From Bog-473 sp963738135 (lineage in GTDB: Bacteria > Actinomycetota > Acidimicrobiia > Acidimicrobiales > RAAP-2), in contig CAVTVK010000003.1 of the NCBI GenBank assembly GCA_963738135.1, positions 519,505-583,504 of the forward strand: a stretch of 64,000 nt of DNA, read 5' to 3'. Position numbers and translations under genes: made by a program. The notes below the pieces were generated by a model that saw nothing but the letters and a program-made list of their open reading frames with translations, ran no database searches and was not told the origin of the DNA. Below, piece by piece: positions 8,429 through 18,400 of the stretch. Each line of letters starts with the position of its first letter. Position 1 is the stretch's first letter.

Positions 8429-10058
8429 ATGTCGACGTCACCGCCGGTTCTGGACCGGGTCGGCGCGCGCGTTCGGCGCCTCTCCATGCGGGCCGACGCC
8501 ATGCAGCTCCGGCTCACCCGCGGTGTCACGCTCACCGAACGCGTCGAGCCCAAGTCGGGCGATCCCGAGGACTGGTCGTTCCTGCGCCGGCCGGCGCTGC
8601 TCGGGCTTCTCGCCGTCGTCTCCATCTGCGTCGGCGCCTCGCTGCCGAGCTCGCCCTTCAAGCTGGAGATGGGTGGCACGTGGTACTTCGGTGAGGCCGA
8701 CTGGCCGTCGACCACCCTGATGCTGCCGGGCGTCGTCGCCGTCTACGGCGGGATGGTCCTGTTCGTCCGCGTCTGGTACGGGCTCTTCCAGACGCTGCGG
8801 GCCCGCGGTGGCGTGCCCATCCGCCCGCTCGCCTACATGCTGGCGCTGTGGATCCTGCCCCTTCTGGTTGTGGCGCCGCTGTTCAGCCGCGACGTGTTCT
8901 CCTACGCCGCGCAGGGCGAGATGATGAGCCACCACATCAACCCCTACCACTACGGTCCGGGCACGCTGGGTTCGGGACCGTACGTCTCGGGCGTCGATCC
9001 GCTGTGGGCGAACACGGCCGCGCCGTACGGCCCGCTCTTCCTCATGCTGGCCGGCTGGTCGGCGTCGCTCACCTTCCATCACGCCCTCTTGACCATCGAG
9101 CTGCTGCGCCTCCAGTCCGTCGCCGGCCTCGCGTTGATCGCCTACTGCATCCCCAAGCTGGCCCGTTCCTTCGGGCGCGACCCCGGCCCGGCATTCGTGC
9201 TGGCGGTGCTCAACCCGCTGACCCTGCTCGCCCTGGTCGGGGGCGCCCACAACGACGCCATCATGGTGGGACTGCTGCTGGCCGGCGTGACGGCGGCGCG
9301 TTGCTTCCACCCCGTATGGGGTGTCGTGCTGTGCGCGCTCGCCGCCTCCATAAAGGTCCCCGCCGCCATCGGCATCGTCTACGTGGCGTGGGACTGGGCC
9401 GGACCGTTTGCCGACTGGCGCCGTCGCGCCCGGATCCTGGTCCGGGCCGGCCTGGTCACGGTGGCCGTCATGGGGGCGCTGTCCCTGGTCTCGGGCCTCG
9501 GCTGGGGTTGGATCGCCAATCTGGGCACCCCGGGCACCGTGCGCTCCTGGATGGCGCCGGCCACCGGCTTCGGGCTCCTCATCAGCGGGACGGCCCACCT
9601 CGTGGGCATCGGCGTCGGCCTGGGCGGGGTCCTCACGCTGACCCGGGCCATCGGCCTGATCGGGGCGGCCGCCATCGCCGTCTACTGCCTGCGGCATCGG
9701 GAGCGCATCGGCGTGCTGGGGGCGCTCGGGCGCCACCATGATGGCCTTCGTCCTCCTCGGCCCCGTCGTCCAGCCCTGGTACCTGACGTGGGGGATCATC
9801 ATCGTGGCGCCGGTCGTGACCGGGCGCTGGCTCTACGCCGTGCTCGGCTTGTCAGCCGTGGCGCCCTTCATCGGCCTGACGGGCGGGAGCGACCTGCTGA
9901 GTGAGCTGGTGCGCACGGACCCGGCCAGCATGGTGCTGGCCGTCATGGTGCTCTGGGCCGTCGCGATCGTCCCCCTCGGCAACTGGACGACTTCGTGGCG
10001 CATCGATCGCTCGCGCCTGCCCGCCCTGCCCGCCACCAGCGCCGCGCTCGAGTCCTGA
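8429..10058 (+). CDS. MptB-like polyprenol-phosphate-mannose-dependent mannosyltransferase (one apparent frameshift)
   Basis: Multi-pass GT-C type glycosyltransferase of about 542 residues resembling mycobacterial MptB, which extends the alpha-1,6-mannan core of lipomannan using polyprenyl-phosphate mannose. Visible family strings are FSRDVFSYAAQGEMM in the first extracytoplasmic loop, NPLTLLALVGGAHNDAIMVG, and VVQPWYLTWG near the end. An extra G in the GGG near 9728-9732 splits the frame; removing one base joins GVLGA to TMMAFVLLGP. ATG 8429 is preferred; an in-frame GTG at 8414 is possible. It suggests mannan-type envelope glycans in the host. Confidence 0.85.
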
Positions 10059-10061
10059 GCC

Positions 10062-10078
10062 CGGCCCGCTGAGGGCCG
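10062..10078. terminator. hairpin between convergent genes
   Basis: CGGCCC, loop GCTGA, GGGCCG: a perfect 6-bp GC stem starting just after the stop of the mannosyltransferase and before the end of the opposing acetyltransferase gene. No T-tract. Confidence 0.5.
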
Positions 10079-10091
10079 CGGAGCCTCCTCC

Positions 10092-10625
10092 TCAGAGGAG
10101 CCGCTGGAGCTCGACCACATCGAGCCACTGGCGGTGCTTGCGCCCGACTTCCCGCTCGACCCCGACCAGCTCGAAGCCGGCGGCCTCGTGCAGGCCGATG
10201 GAGGTCTCGTTGTGCCCGGCGATCCGGGCGATCACGGAGTGGAAGCCGTGGGCGGAGGCCAGGATCAGGAGCTCGGCCAGGAGGGCCTTGCCCACGCCCT
10301 TGCCGCGCTGGGCCCGGTCGACGTAGATGGAGTTCTCGGCTGTGGCCGAGTAGCCGGAGCGCTCTCGGAACGCCGAGAGGGAGCCGAAGCCCAGGACGAT
10401 CTCGCCGTTGGCCCCGACGGGACCTGGTGCCGCTTGATCGGCGGGATCGGCGGGCTCGGTGGCCACGACGGCCGGATGGACGCCGCTGTGCTCGAGGATC
10501 CAGGCCTCCTGCTCGGCCGAGCTGCGGGGAACCATGTCGAAGGTGTTGGTGCTCCCGAGCACCTCGACGTTGTAGATGGCACGGATGGCGTCGGCGTCGG
10601 CCAGCTCGGCGAGTCGGATCCGCAT
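10092..10625 (-). CDS. GNAT acetyltransferase, phosphinothricin-acetyltransferase-like
   Basis: 177 residues starting at the ATG read from 10625 (MRIRLAELADADAIRAIYNV), the classical opening of the Pat/YncA-type GNAT subfamily. The acetyl-CoA binding loop RGKGVGKALLAELL and the C-terminal GFELVGVEREVGRKHRQWLD match the family. About ten residues rich in Pro/Ala/Asp are inserted near residues 60-72. The substrate is unknown; relatives acetylate small amines such as phosphinothricin or methionine analogues. Confidence 0.85.
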   Translation of the reverse strand: MRIRLAELADADAIRAIYNVEVLGSTNTFDMVPRSSAEQEAWILEHSGVHPAVVATEPADPADQAAPGPVGANGEIVLGFGSLSAFRERSGYSATAENSIYVDRAQRGKGVGKALLAELLILASAHGFHSVIARIAGHNETSIGLHEAAGFELVGVEREVGRKHRQWLDVVELQRLL

Positions 10626-10690
10626 CCGTCGATGGTACTGTTGACGTGCGAAAACCAGGGGGTCGGAGGCAGCTCGCCTCAAGCCCTGGC

Positions 10691-10696
10691 TATCAT
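10691..10696 (+). promoter_or_regulatory. -10 box of the tRNA-Thr/Met promoter
   Basis: TATCAT lies 28 bases before tRNA-Thr in the context GCTATCATTGA. Exactly the same 11 bases occur at the rpsL promoter (55438-55448). No good -35 is seen 17 bases upstream. Confidence 0.45.
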
Positions 10697-10723
10697 TGAC
10701 CCTTCGCGGACGGTACCCGCGGC

Positions 10724-10795
10724 GCCCCTGTAGCTCAGTGGCAGAGCACCTCCATGGTAAGGAGGGGGTCGTGGGTTCAATCCCCACCGGGGGCT
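10724..10795 (+). tRNA. tRNA-Thr (anticodon GGT)
   Basis: 72 nt. Acceptor GCCCCTG pairs with CGGGGGC; anticodon stem CCTCC/GGAGG with loop ATGGTAA gives GGT; T-arm GTGGG-TTCAATC-CCCAC. Discriminator T; CCA not encoded. Confidence 0.95.
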
Positions 10796-10802
10796 CGCCC
10801 TT

Positions 10803-10879
10803 GGCGGCGTAGCTCAGTTGGTCAGAGCACACGGCTCATAATCGTGTTGTCGCGGGTTCGAGTCCCGCCGCCGCTACCA
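10803..10879 (+). tRNA. tRNA-Met (anticodon CAT), elongator type
   Basis: Acceptor GGCGGCG pairs with CGCCGCT (one G-T pair at the end); anticodon loop CTCATAA gives CAT; T-arm GCGGG-TTCGAGT-CCCGC. CCA is encoded at 10877-10879. The gene sits 7 bases after tRNA-Thr and 45 before rpmG, so all three may be co-transcribed. Confidence 0.92.
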
Positions 10880-10924
10880 GGTCCGGGTCAGGTCGCCCCG
10901 GGCAGCCAGTAGGAAGGATTGCAG

Positions 10925-11089
10925 ATGGCGAAGAACGAGAAGAGGGTCCAGGTCACCCTGGCCTGCGAGGTGTGCAAGCGGCGGAACTACATCACCACCA
11001 AGAACAAGCTGAACGACCGCGAGCGGATCGAGATGAAGAAGTTCTGCCGCTGGGACCGCCAGCACACGCTGCACAAGGAGACCCGCTGA
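10925..11089 (+). CDS. rpmG: 50S ribosomal protein L33
   Basis: 54 residues: MAKNEKRVQVTLACEVCKRR, then a middle typical of L33, ending HTLHKETR. The first Cys pair of the zinc ribbon (CEVC) is present, but the second pair is reduced to a single Cys (FCRWD), so the fourth zinc ligand is missing. The ATG is at 10925 with AGGAAGGA about 10 bases upstream. The position between tRNA-Met and tRNA-Trp, before secE, is the usual actinobacterial arrangement. Confidence 0.93.
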   Translation: MAKNEKRVQVTLACEVCKRRNYITTKNKLNDRERIEMKKFCRWDRQHTLHKETR

Positions 11090-11183
11090 GCCATCCGGAG
11101 CCTGCCGGTGCTACTCTGGCAGGCCGTTCCCCAGGTCAGGGGGAAGAACCACCTGCTTGAGGGCAACCGAAGGCACCCCACCG

Positions 11184-11256
11184 AGGGCAGTAGCTCAACT
11201 GGTAGAGCACCGGTCTCCAAAACCGGCGGTTGGGGGTTCGAGTCCCTCCTGCCCTG
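11184..11256 (+). tRNA. tRNA-Trp (anticodon CCA)
   Basis: 73 nt. Acceptor AGGGCAG pairs with CTGCCCT; the anticodon loop CTCCAAA gives CCA; T-loop TTCGAGT. Discriminator G; the following bases are CCC, so CCA is not encoded. It lies 45 bases before secE. Confidence 0.95.
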
Positions 11257-11301
11257 CCCCGGACGTAGGCACCCGACGATGAAGTATGTGAGGCAAGAGC
11301 C

Positions 11302-11625
11302 GTGAACCGCGAGACGAAGCGCTTGATGCAGCGCCAAGGGCAGATGGAGGCCGATGGGTCGCCGGCTACCCGCAAGGCCCCCGCGGGAGCGAACTCGGGT
11401 GGACCACGTCAACCGCGCAGCCGGCAACAGGGCCGCAAGCGCACGACGCCGGTGCAGTTCGTCCGCGAGGTGCGTGACGAGATGCGCCAGGTGGCGTGGC
11501 CGTCGCGCTCCGAGCTCATCAACTACACCTCGGTCGTGTTGACGACGCTGATCATCATGATCAGCCTCATTTTCGTGCTGAACCTCGCCTTCGGGAAGCT
11601 GATCACGCTTCTCTTCCAGAAGTAG
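11302..11625 (+). CDS. secE: preprotein translocase subunit SecE
   Basis: 107 residues from GTG 11302. A basic N-terminal extension of about 45 residues is followed by the SecE core: the amphipathic helix FVREVRDEMRQVAWPSRSEL and a single membrane span (VVLTTLIIMISLIFVLNLAF). SecE clamps SecY in the Sec translocon. nusG starts only 8 bases later. Confidence 0.93.
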   Translation: MNRETKRLMQRQGQMEADGSPATRKAPAGANSGGPRQPRSRQQGRKRTTPVQFVREVRDEMRQVAWPSRSELINYTSVVLTTLIIMISLIFVLNLAFGKLITLLFQK

Positions 11626-11632
11626 CGCCGAC

Positions 11633-12479
11633 ATGAGCGACATGACACACACAGAGGCGGAGGGCGCCGTGACCAACGGCGAAGAGGACGTGGCCGAGGC
11701 TTCGGTGGCGCAGCGTGACGAGGCCGAAGCGACCCCCGAGGAGACAGTGGAACAGACGACAGTGGAACAGACGACAGTCGCGACGAGATTGCGGAAGAGA
11801 TCGCGCCGAGACCGCAGCCGGCGAGCCGGACCTGGTGCTCGATGCCACCGACGGCCAGGACGACGCCGAGCTGGGCGGCTGGGTCAAGGACGAAGAGGAC
11901 GAGGAGCCGCTCCCGGTCGAGAGCCCCTACGACCGTCCCGGCCGCTGGTACGTCGTGCACACCTACTCGGGGTACGAGAACAAGGTGCGCTCGAACATGG
12001 GCAACGTGGTCGCGTCCCGCGGCATTGAGGACCGTGTCTTCGAGGTCGTCATCCCGATGGAGGACGTGGACGAGTTCAAGGGCGGCAAGAAGGTCACGGT
12101 CCAGAAGAAGGTCTTCCCGGGCTACCTGCTCGTTCGCTGCGACCTCGACGACGACACCTGGGGCGCCATCCGCAACACTCCCGGCGTCACCGGCTTCGTC
12201 GGTCCGGGCACCAAGCCGACGCCCCTGTCGCGGCGTGAGGTCGAGAACATCCTTCAGGTGAAGGTCGAGGGTGGGCCGGGCGGCGCGCCCAAGCGCACAC
12301 GGGCCCGCCTGGAGTACGAGGTCAACGAGACGGTCAGGGTCAAGGAAGGCCCCTTCGCCGACTTCTCGGGTCAGATCTCGGAGATCAACGAGGACCAGCT
12401 CAAGCTCAAGGTGCTGGTCAACATCTTCGGCCGGGAGACACCGGTCGAGCTCGAATTCAGCCAGGTCGCCAAGCTTTAG
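11633..12479 (+). CDS. nusG: transcription termination/antitermination factor NusG (two apparent frameshifts)
   Basis: Elongation factor that binds RNA polymerase and couples it to Rho or the ribosome. From ATG 11633 the protein has an acidic N-terminal extension of about 90 residues, as seen in other actinobacteria, including a duplicated TVEQT unit. Two missing single bases near 11780 and 11804 would restore TVADEIAEEIA and AAETAAGEPDLVLD as one frame. The NGN domain is intact (WYVVHTYSGYENKVRSNM, FPGYLLVRCDL) and the KOW motif lies in VKEGPFADFSGQISEINED. The conserved core is therefore complete. Confidence 0.93.
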
Positions 12480-12517
12480 GCGCCTGGGCACAGAGACGGA
12501 GAGGGAGAACAAGGAAA

Positions 12518-12950
12518 ATGGCACCGAAGAAGAAGGTGCTCGCGGTGGTGAAGATCCAGCTCGAGGCCGGGTCGGCCACGCCGGCGCCGCCCGTCGGCAC
12601 CGCGCTCGGGGCCACACGGCGTGCAGACCATGGAATTCTGCAAGCAGTACAACCAGGCCACCGAGAGCATGCGGGGTCAGGTGATCCCGGTCGACATCAC
12701 CATCTACGAGGACCGCAGCTTCAGCTTCGTGCTGAAGACGTCGCCCACACCCGTGCTGCTCCGCCAGGCGGCGGGCCTCGACAAGGGGGCGGCCACCGCG
12801 GGTCGTGAGCAGGTCGGGACGATCACCGACGCCCAGCTGGCCGAGATCGCCACCACCAAACTGGCCGACCTCAACACGGCGGACCTCGAGGCCGCCAAGA
12901 AGCAGGTCGCCGGCACGGCGCGCTCCATGGGCATCAAGGTCGCCGGCTAG
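12518..12950 (+). CDS. rplK: 50S ribosomal protein L11 (one apparent frameshift)
   Basis: L11 forms the GTPase-associated centre with 23S rRNA. The start MAPKKKVLAVVKIQLEAGSA is canonical. An extra G in GGGG 12607-12610 breaks the conserved TALGPHGVQTMEFCKQYN; with one G removed the protein is continuous and about 143 residues long. The C-terminal rRNA-binding domain ends in AGTARSMGIKVAG. It lies between nusG and rplA, as usual. Confidence 0.95.
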
Positions 12951-12970
12951 GGCAGGACGAGGAGAGAACG

Positions 12971-13693
12971 ATGACCCAACACGGCAAGAAGTACAAGGAG
13001 AGCCTGACCAAGGCAGACCGGGAGTCGATGCACGGCCTGATCGAGGCGGTCGAGCTGGTCAAGGGCTTGGCCAGCGCCAAGTTCGACGAGACGGTCGAAC
13101 TGGCCGTCCGCCTCGGGGTCGACCCCCGCAAGGCGGACCAGATCGTGCGCGGCACCCTGTCGCTCCCCGCCGGGACAGGGCGCACCGAGCGGGTGGCGGT
13201 CTTCGCCGCCGGTGAGGCAGCCGCCGAGGCGCGCGCCGCGGGTGCCGACGAGGTCGGAGCCGACGATCTCGTGGCCAGGATCAACGGTGGCTTTCTCGAC
13301 TTCGACGTGGCCATCGCCACGCCGGACCTGATGGGACAGGTCGGGACACTCGGGCGCGTGCTCGGGCCCCGTGGCCTCATGCCCAACCCCAAGACCGGGA
13401 CCGTGACGACCGACGTCGGCAAGGCCGTCGCCGAGTTCAAGGGCGGCCGGGTCGAGTACCGCACCGACAAGGTGGGCAACGTCCACATCCGCGTCGGCAA
13501 GGCCTCGTTCACGGTCGAGCAGCTGGTGGCCAACATCCGCGCCGTCGTCGACGAGCTCCAGCGGGCCAAGCCGCCCTCGTCGAAGGGTCGCTACTTCCTG
13601 TCGGTAACGGTCTCGACGACCATGAGCCCCGGGGTCCGCATCGACCCGGTGAAGGCCCGTTACAGCGAGGACGAGCTCGCCGTCCCGGCCTGA
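12971..13693 (+). CDS. rplA: 50S ribosomal protein L1
   Basis: 240 residues, intact. Family strings are FDETVELAVRLGVDPRKADQ, LGRVLGPRGLMPNPKTGTV and KVGNVHIRVGKASF. L1 binds 23S rRNA at the mobile stalk near the E site and often represses its own operon by binding the leader mRNA. It has a GGAGAG ribosome site and lies 20 bases after rplK. Confidence 0.96.
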   Translation: MTQHGKKYKESLTKADRESMHGLIEAVELVKGLASAKFDETVELAVRLGVDPRKADQIVRGTLSLPAGTGRTERVAVFAAGEAAAEARAAGADEVGADDLVARINGGFLDFDVAIATPDLMGQVGTLGRVLGPRGLMPNPKTGTVTTDVGKAVAEFKGGRVEYRTDKVGNVHIRVGKASFTVEQLVANIRAVVDELQRAKPPSSKGRYFLSVTVSTTMSPGVRIDPVKARYSEDELAVPA

Positions 13694-13945
13694 CCGAGCA
13701 GCCCGGTCGGAGGAGCTCCGACCGCCGTACTACTCTTTCCCGCACAGCTCGCCGCCTCCGGGCGGAATGGGCACTGAATCCGATACGCCAGAGACCTCCG
13801 GTGCACCCCTGGGTGCCGAAGCGGCCCGATGGGCCGGCCTGACGAGGCGACAACGCAGCACGCCGGAGCGATCCGGCTGCCCGTGCCGTCGCACGCCGGA
13901 GACTCTGGCCCGCTTCCGGGCCATGGAGCCCGGTGGAGGACACCG
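13694..13945 (+). promoter_or_regulatory. rplJ leader region with hairpin
   Basis: 252 bases between rplA and rplJ. A strong 9-bp hairpin (CGGTCGGAG, loop GAG, CTCCGACCG; 13704-13724) follows the rplA stop, and a structured GC-rich leader precedes rplJ. This is where the L10 leader RNA, bound by the L10-L7/L12 complex, is found in many bacteria. I see the hairpin directly; the autoregulatory role is inferred from position. Confidence 0.55.
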
Positions 13946-14710
13946 ATGGCAACGCAGAACGCACAGATGGCACACAAGGTCGAGGTCGTCGACGAGGTCA
14001 AGACGCGCGTCGAGCGCGGCGTCGGCCTCCATCGTGAGCGAGTACCGCGGGCTGACGACCTCCGAGCTCGCCGAGCTGCGTACGGCGCTGGCCGCCGCCG
14101 GGGGCGACTACCGGATCTTCAAGAACACGCTGGTCCGGCGGGCCATCGATGGCGGCGAGTACCAGCCCCTGTCGGAGTACCTGAGCGGCCCGAGCGCCCT
14201 GACCTTCGTGCAGGGCGACATCAGCGCCGTGGCCAAGGCCCTGCGGGACTTCTCCCGGAACAACCCGCTGCTGGTGATCAAGGGCGGGCTGGCCGACGGG
14301 TCGCTCCTCTCGCCCGGCGACCTGGCCGCGCTGGCCGACCTGCCGCCGCGCGAGGTGCTCCTGGCCCGCTTCGCCGGCGCCCTGGCCGCGCCGATGCAGC
14401 AGATGGCCGGCCTCCTGCAGGCTCTGCCTCGGAACATGGCCTACGGGATCTCGGCCCTGATCGAGCAGCGGCAGGCCGGCGGGGAGACCCTGCCGGCCGA
14501 AGAGGCCGCGCCAGCCGGAGAAGTCGCGCCGGCCGAAGAGTCGCCGCCGGCCGAAGAGGCAGCACCGGCCGCAGAGGCCGCGGCGCCCGCAGACGTCGAC
14601 GCCGAGGCCCCGGCCGAGGCGCAGCCCGCCGCCGAGGGCCGGCGGAGCCCGCCGGGGAGGCTCCGGCGGAACCAGAGGCGGCGGCCCCCGCCGAAGAGGC
14701 TTCCGAGTAG
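13946..14710 (+). CDS. rplJ: 50S ribosomal protein L10 (two compensating frameshifts)
   Basis: Stalk base protein that holds L7/L12 dimers. ATG 13946 follows GGAGGA. The N-terminus runs to VKTRVER, then an extra G near 14018 shifts the frame. The main body continues through ASIVSEYRGLTTSELAELR, YRIFKNTLVRRA and LLARFAGALAAPM. A missing base near 14638 returns the frame for the ending PAEEASE. A low-complexity Ala/Glu/Pro tail of about 80 residues follows the L10 core and is longer than usual for the family. Confidence 0.93.
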   Translation: MATQNAQMAHKVEVVDEVKTRVERGVGLHRERVPRADDLRARRAAYGAGRRRGRLPDLQEHAGPAGHRWRRVPAPVGVPERPERPDLRAGRHQRRGQGPAGLLPEQPAAGDQGRAGRRVAPLARRPGRAGRPAAARGAPGPLRRRPGRADAADGRPPAGSASEHGLRDLGPDRAAAGRRGDPAGRRGRASRRSRAGRRVAAGRRGSTGRRGRGARRRRRRGPGRGAARRRGPAEPAGEAPAEPEAAAPAEEASE

Positions 14711-14772
14711 CAACCCCAGACCGTACGAACCGACACAACGAGACCGAAGGTAAAGAAAGGAAGGCCAGGCAG

Positions 14773-15165
14773 ATGGCAACCCTGACCAAAGAAGAGATCC
14801 TCGACGGGATCGCCGAGCTCTCGGTGATCCAGCTGAGCGAGCTGTTGAAGGACTTCGAGGAGCGCTTCGGCGTGACGGCAGCCGCACCCGTGGCCGTGGC
14901 CGCGGCGGCCGCCCCGGCAGCCGGTGGCGACGCCGGTGGTGGCGACGAGGAGAAGTCGGACTTCGACGTCATCCTGACGGAGGCCGGCGACAAGAAGATC
15001 CAGGTGATCAAGGAGGTGCGTGCCCTCACCAGCCTCGGCCTCAAGGAGGCCAAGGATCTGGTCGAGGCCGCCCCGAAGCCGGTCCTCGAGAAGGCCAACA
15101 AGGAAGACGCCGAGAAGGCGAAGGCGGCCCTCGAGGGCGCCGGCGCCACCGTCGAGATCAAGTAG
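14773..15165 (+). CDS. rplL: 50S ribosomal protein L7/L12
   Basis: 130 residues. N-terminal dimerisation domain MATLTKEEILDGIAELSVIQ, Ala/Gly hinge at about residues 38-58, and C-terminal factor-binding domain with KIQVIKEVRALTSLGLKEAK. The ribosome site AAAGAAAGGAAGG is strong. It is the last ribosomal gene before the rpoB leader. Confidence 0.96.
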   Translation: MATLTKEEILDGIAELSVIQLSELLKDFEERFGVTAAAPVAVAAAAAPAAGGDAGGGDEEKSDFDVILTEAGDKKIQVIKEVRALTSLGLKEAKDLVEAAPKPVLEKANKEDAEKAKAALEGAGATVEIK

Positions 15166-15184
15166 CACCGGGTCGGGGGCCGGG

Positions 15185-15200
15185 CAGGACACCCGTCCTG
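15185..15200 (+). terminator. hairpin after rplL
   Basis: CAGGAC, loop ACCC, GTCCTG, flanked by further GC pairing (GGCC on both sides). Without a T-tract it may act as an attenuator that lowers read-through from rplKAJL into rpoBC. Confidence 0.45.
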
Positions 15201-15223
15201 ACCTGGCCTTTCGACCAGGATCC

Positions 15224-15252
15224 TTGACGGCGGGGGAGGGCACCTTTACCCT
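15224..15252 (+). promoter_or_regulatory. candidate rpoB promoter, upstream
   Basis: TTGACG (15224-15229), a 17-base spacer and TACCCT (15247-15252). It lies in the 334-base gap between rplL and rpoB, after the hairpin. Matches housekeeping-sigma spacing; unproven. Confidence 0.5.
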
Positions 15253-15301
15253 GTCGGGGACCCCGGGCACCGCCCGTTCGGCCGACCAGCGGCCCGAGGG
15301 G

Positions 15302-15330
15302 TTGTATCCAGGCACGCCCCACGATAAGAT
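15302..15330 (+). promoter_or_regulatory. candidate rpoB promoter, downstream
   Basis: TTGTAT (15302-15307), exactly 17 bases, TAAGAT (15325-15330). This is the best promoter match in the rplL-rpoB gap and leaves a leader of about 160 bases before rpoB. I see no gene in the gap. Confidence 0.6.
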
Positions 15331-15499
15331 GCACGGTTGCCGTGCGTCTCCCTGTCTTCGATTCCGTAATTCCCCGGTGTCGACGCGCGCCCGCGCAGCC
15401 CTGATTCCCGTCCCCGTTCCACCCGCAGTCCCGTCCTCGTCCGTCCCGATTCGCAGTACCGCCCTCACCCGCCGCTTTTCACTTGGGAGGAGTTGACCG

Positions 15500-18400
15500 T
15501 TGTCCTCACGGTCCCGCAGTCCCGAACGAGTCTCGTTCGCCAATATCAACGAGGCTTTGCCGCTTCCCGACTTGATCGCCATTCAGCGCGATTCGTTTCA
15601 GTGGTTCCTCGACAAGGGGTTGGCCGAGGCCTACCACGACATCAGTCCGATCGAGGACTTCACCGGCCAGCTGAGCCTGGAGCTCGAGTTCGACCCGACG
15701 GACGCCGACCTGCGCCCACCGCCGAAGTTCTCGGTGGAGGAGTGCAAGGAAAAGGACATGACGTACGCGGCGCCCGTCTTCGTGCGCGCCCGCTTCCTCA
15801 ACGCCACCACGGGTGAGATCAAGGAGCAGACGGTCTTCATGGGGGACTTCCCGATGATGACCGACCGGGGCACCTTCATCGTCAACGGCACCGAGCGCGT
15901 CGTCGTCTCGCAGCTGGTGCGCTCGCCCGGCGTGATCTTCCAGCCCGGCCGCGACGCCAAGACGGTCTTCACCGGGACCATCCACCCGTACCGGGGTGAG
16001 TGGATCGAGCTCGACATCGAGGCCAAGCCGGGCAAGGACGTCACCGCCGGCTGCCGCGTGGCCCGCAAGCGCCGCCTGTCGCTGTTCGTGCTGCTGCGCG
16101 CCCTCGGCTACGGCGACGAGGCCTTCCTGGACCGCTTCGTGCGCCACTTCGACTTCCTCGAGGGGCAGTGGGAGAAGGAGCGCAACCTGGCTCCCACCCG
16201 TGAAGAGGCCCTCCTCGAGATCTACAAGCGCGCCCGCCCCGGCGAGCCGCTGTCGGCCGAGGCCGCCCGCGTCTACTTCGAGAACGCCTTCTTCAACCCG
16301 AAGCGCTACGACCTCACCCGGGTCGGCCGCTACAAGCTGAACCGCAAGCTCGGCCCGGAGATCGACCGGCTGTCGGAGCTCTTCGGGATCGACATCGAGA
16401 AGCCGGCGCCGAACCAGTCGGTGCTCGTCGCCCTCGGAGATCCTGGCCTCGGCCACCTACATGCTCCACCTGGCCCAGCACATGGCCGACGGCGAGTCGA
16501 CCTACCGCATCGACGACCAGGACCACTTCGCCAACCGGCGCATCCGCTCGGTCGGCGAGCTCATCCAGAACCAGGTCCGTGTCGGCCTGTCCCGCATGGA
16601 GCGGGTCGTGCGCGAGCGCATGACCACCCAGGACGTCGAGGCCATCACGCCGCAGACGCTGATCAACATCCGCCCGGTCGTGGCCGCGGTGAAGGAGTTC
16701 TTCGGCACCTCGCAGCTCTCGCAGTTCATGGACCAGAACAACCCGCTCTCGGGCCTGGCCCACAAGCGCCGCCTGTCGGCCCTCGGGCCAGGTGGTCTGT
16801 CCCGTGAGCGCGCCGGCTTCGAAGTGCGAGACGTGCACACCTCCCACTACGGCCGCATGTGCCCGATCGAGACGCCCGGAGGGCCCGAACATCGGCCTGA
16901 TCGGCGCCCTGGCCACCTACGCCCGCGTCAACGAGTACGGCTTCATCGAGACGCCGTACCGCACCGTGGTCGACGGCAGGGTGACCGACGAGGTCAGCTA
17001 CTACGCCGCCGACGAGGAAGAGGAGCACGTCATCGCCCAGGCCAACGCCGCGGTCTCCGCTGACGGGCGCCTGACCGAGGAGCGCGTCCTGGTGCGCCGT
17101 GGCCCGCAAGGGACCGGCGTGCGCATGGGCGCCGTCAACACCTCCTACGGCACCACGTCGGAGATCGACTTCGTGCCGCCGTCCGAGGTGGACCTCATGG
17201 ACGTGTCGCCGAAGCAGATCGTGTCCGTCTCGACGGCGCTGATCCCCTTCGTCGAGCACGACGACGCCAACCGTGCCCTCATGGGCGCCAACATGCAGAA
17301 GCAGGCCGTGCCGCTGGTCGCACCCGAGGCGCCGTACATCGGCACCGGGGTGGAGGCCCGCGCCGCCCGCGACGCCGGCGACGTCATTCTGGCCGAGGGC
17401 GACGGCACCGTGACCGAGATCAGCGGCGAGACCATCACGGTCGAGTACGCCTCGGGGCAGAAGGACCGCCTCGGCACCGTGCTCGGACGGAAGGTCTACC
17501 GACTGTCCAAGTTCCGCCGCTCCAACCAGAACACGTGCATCAACCACCGCACGCTGGTGGCCGAGGGGCAGAGCGTCGTGACCGGCGACCTGCTGGCCGA
17601 CGGCCCCTCGACCCACAACGGCGAGCTGGCGCTGGGCAAGAACCTGCTCGTCGCCTTCATGCCGTGGGAGGGCTACAACTACGAGGACGCCATCATCCTG
17701 TCGGAGCGCCTGGTGCGTGACGACGTGCTGACCTCCATCCACATCGAGGAGCACGAGGTCGACGCCCGCGACACCAAGCTGGGCGCCGAGGAGATCACGC
17801 GGGACATCCCGAACCTGTCCGAGGAGATCCTGGCCGACCTCGACGACCGCGGCATCATCCGCGTCGGCGCCGAGGTGGAGCCGGGCGACGTCCTCGTCGG
17901 CAAGGTGACCCCCAAGGGTGAGACGGAGCAGACGCCCGAAGAGCGCCTGCTGCGCGCCATCTTCGGTGAGAAGGCCCGCGAGGTCCGTGACACCTCGCTC
18001 AAGGTGCCGCACGGCGAGTACGGCAAGGTCATCGACGTCCGTGTCTTCTCCCGCGAGGAGTCGCACGAGCTGCCGCCGGGCGTCAACCAGCTGGTCCGCG
18101 TCTACGTGGCCCAGAAGCGCAAGATCTCCGAGGGCGACAAGCTCGCCGGCCGCCACGGCAACAAGGGCGTCATCTCCAAGATCCTCCCGGTCGAGGACAT
18201 GCCCTACCTGTCCGACGGCACCCCGGTCGACATCATCTTGAACCCGCTCGGCGTGCCGAGCCGGATGAACGTCGGCCAGGTGCTCGAGTCGCACCTCGGC
18301 TACGCCGCCCGCCACGGCTGGGAGGGCGTGGTCGTCAACGAGGGCGTCGGTACCTCGGCCAAGGGTGACGGGGCCGCCCGCAAGACGCGGCCGCGCACGG

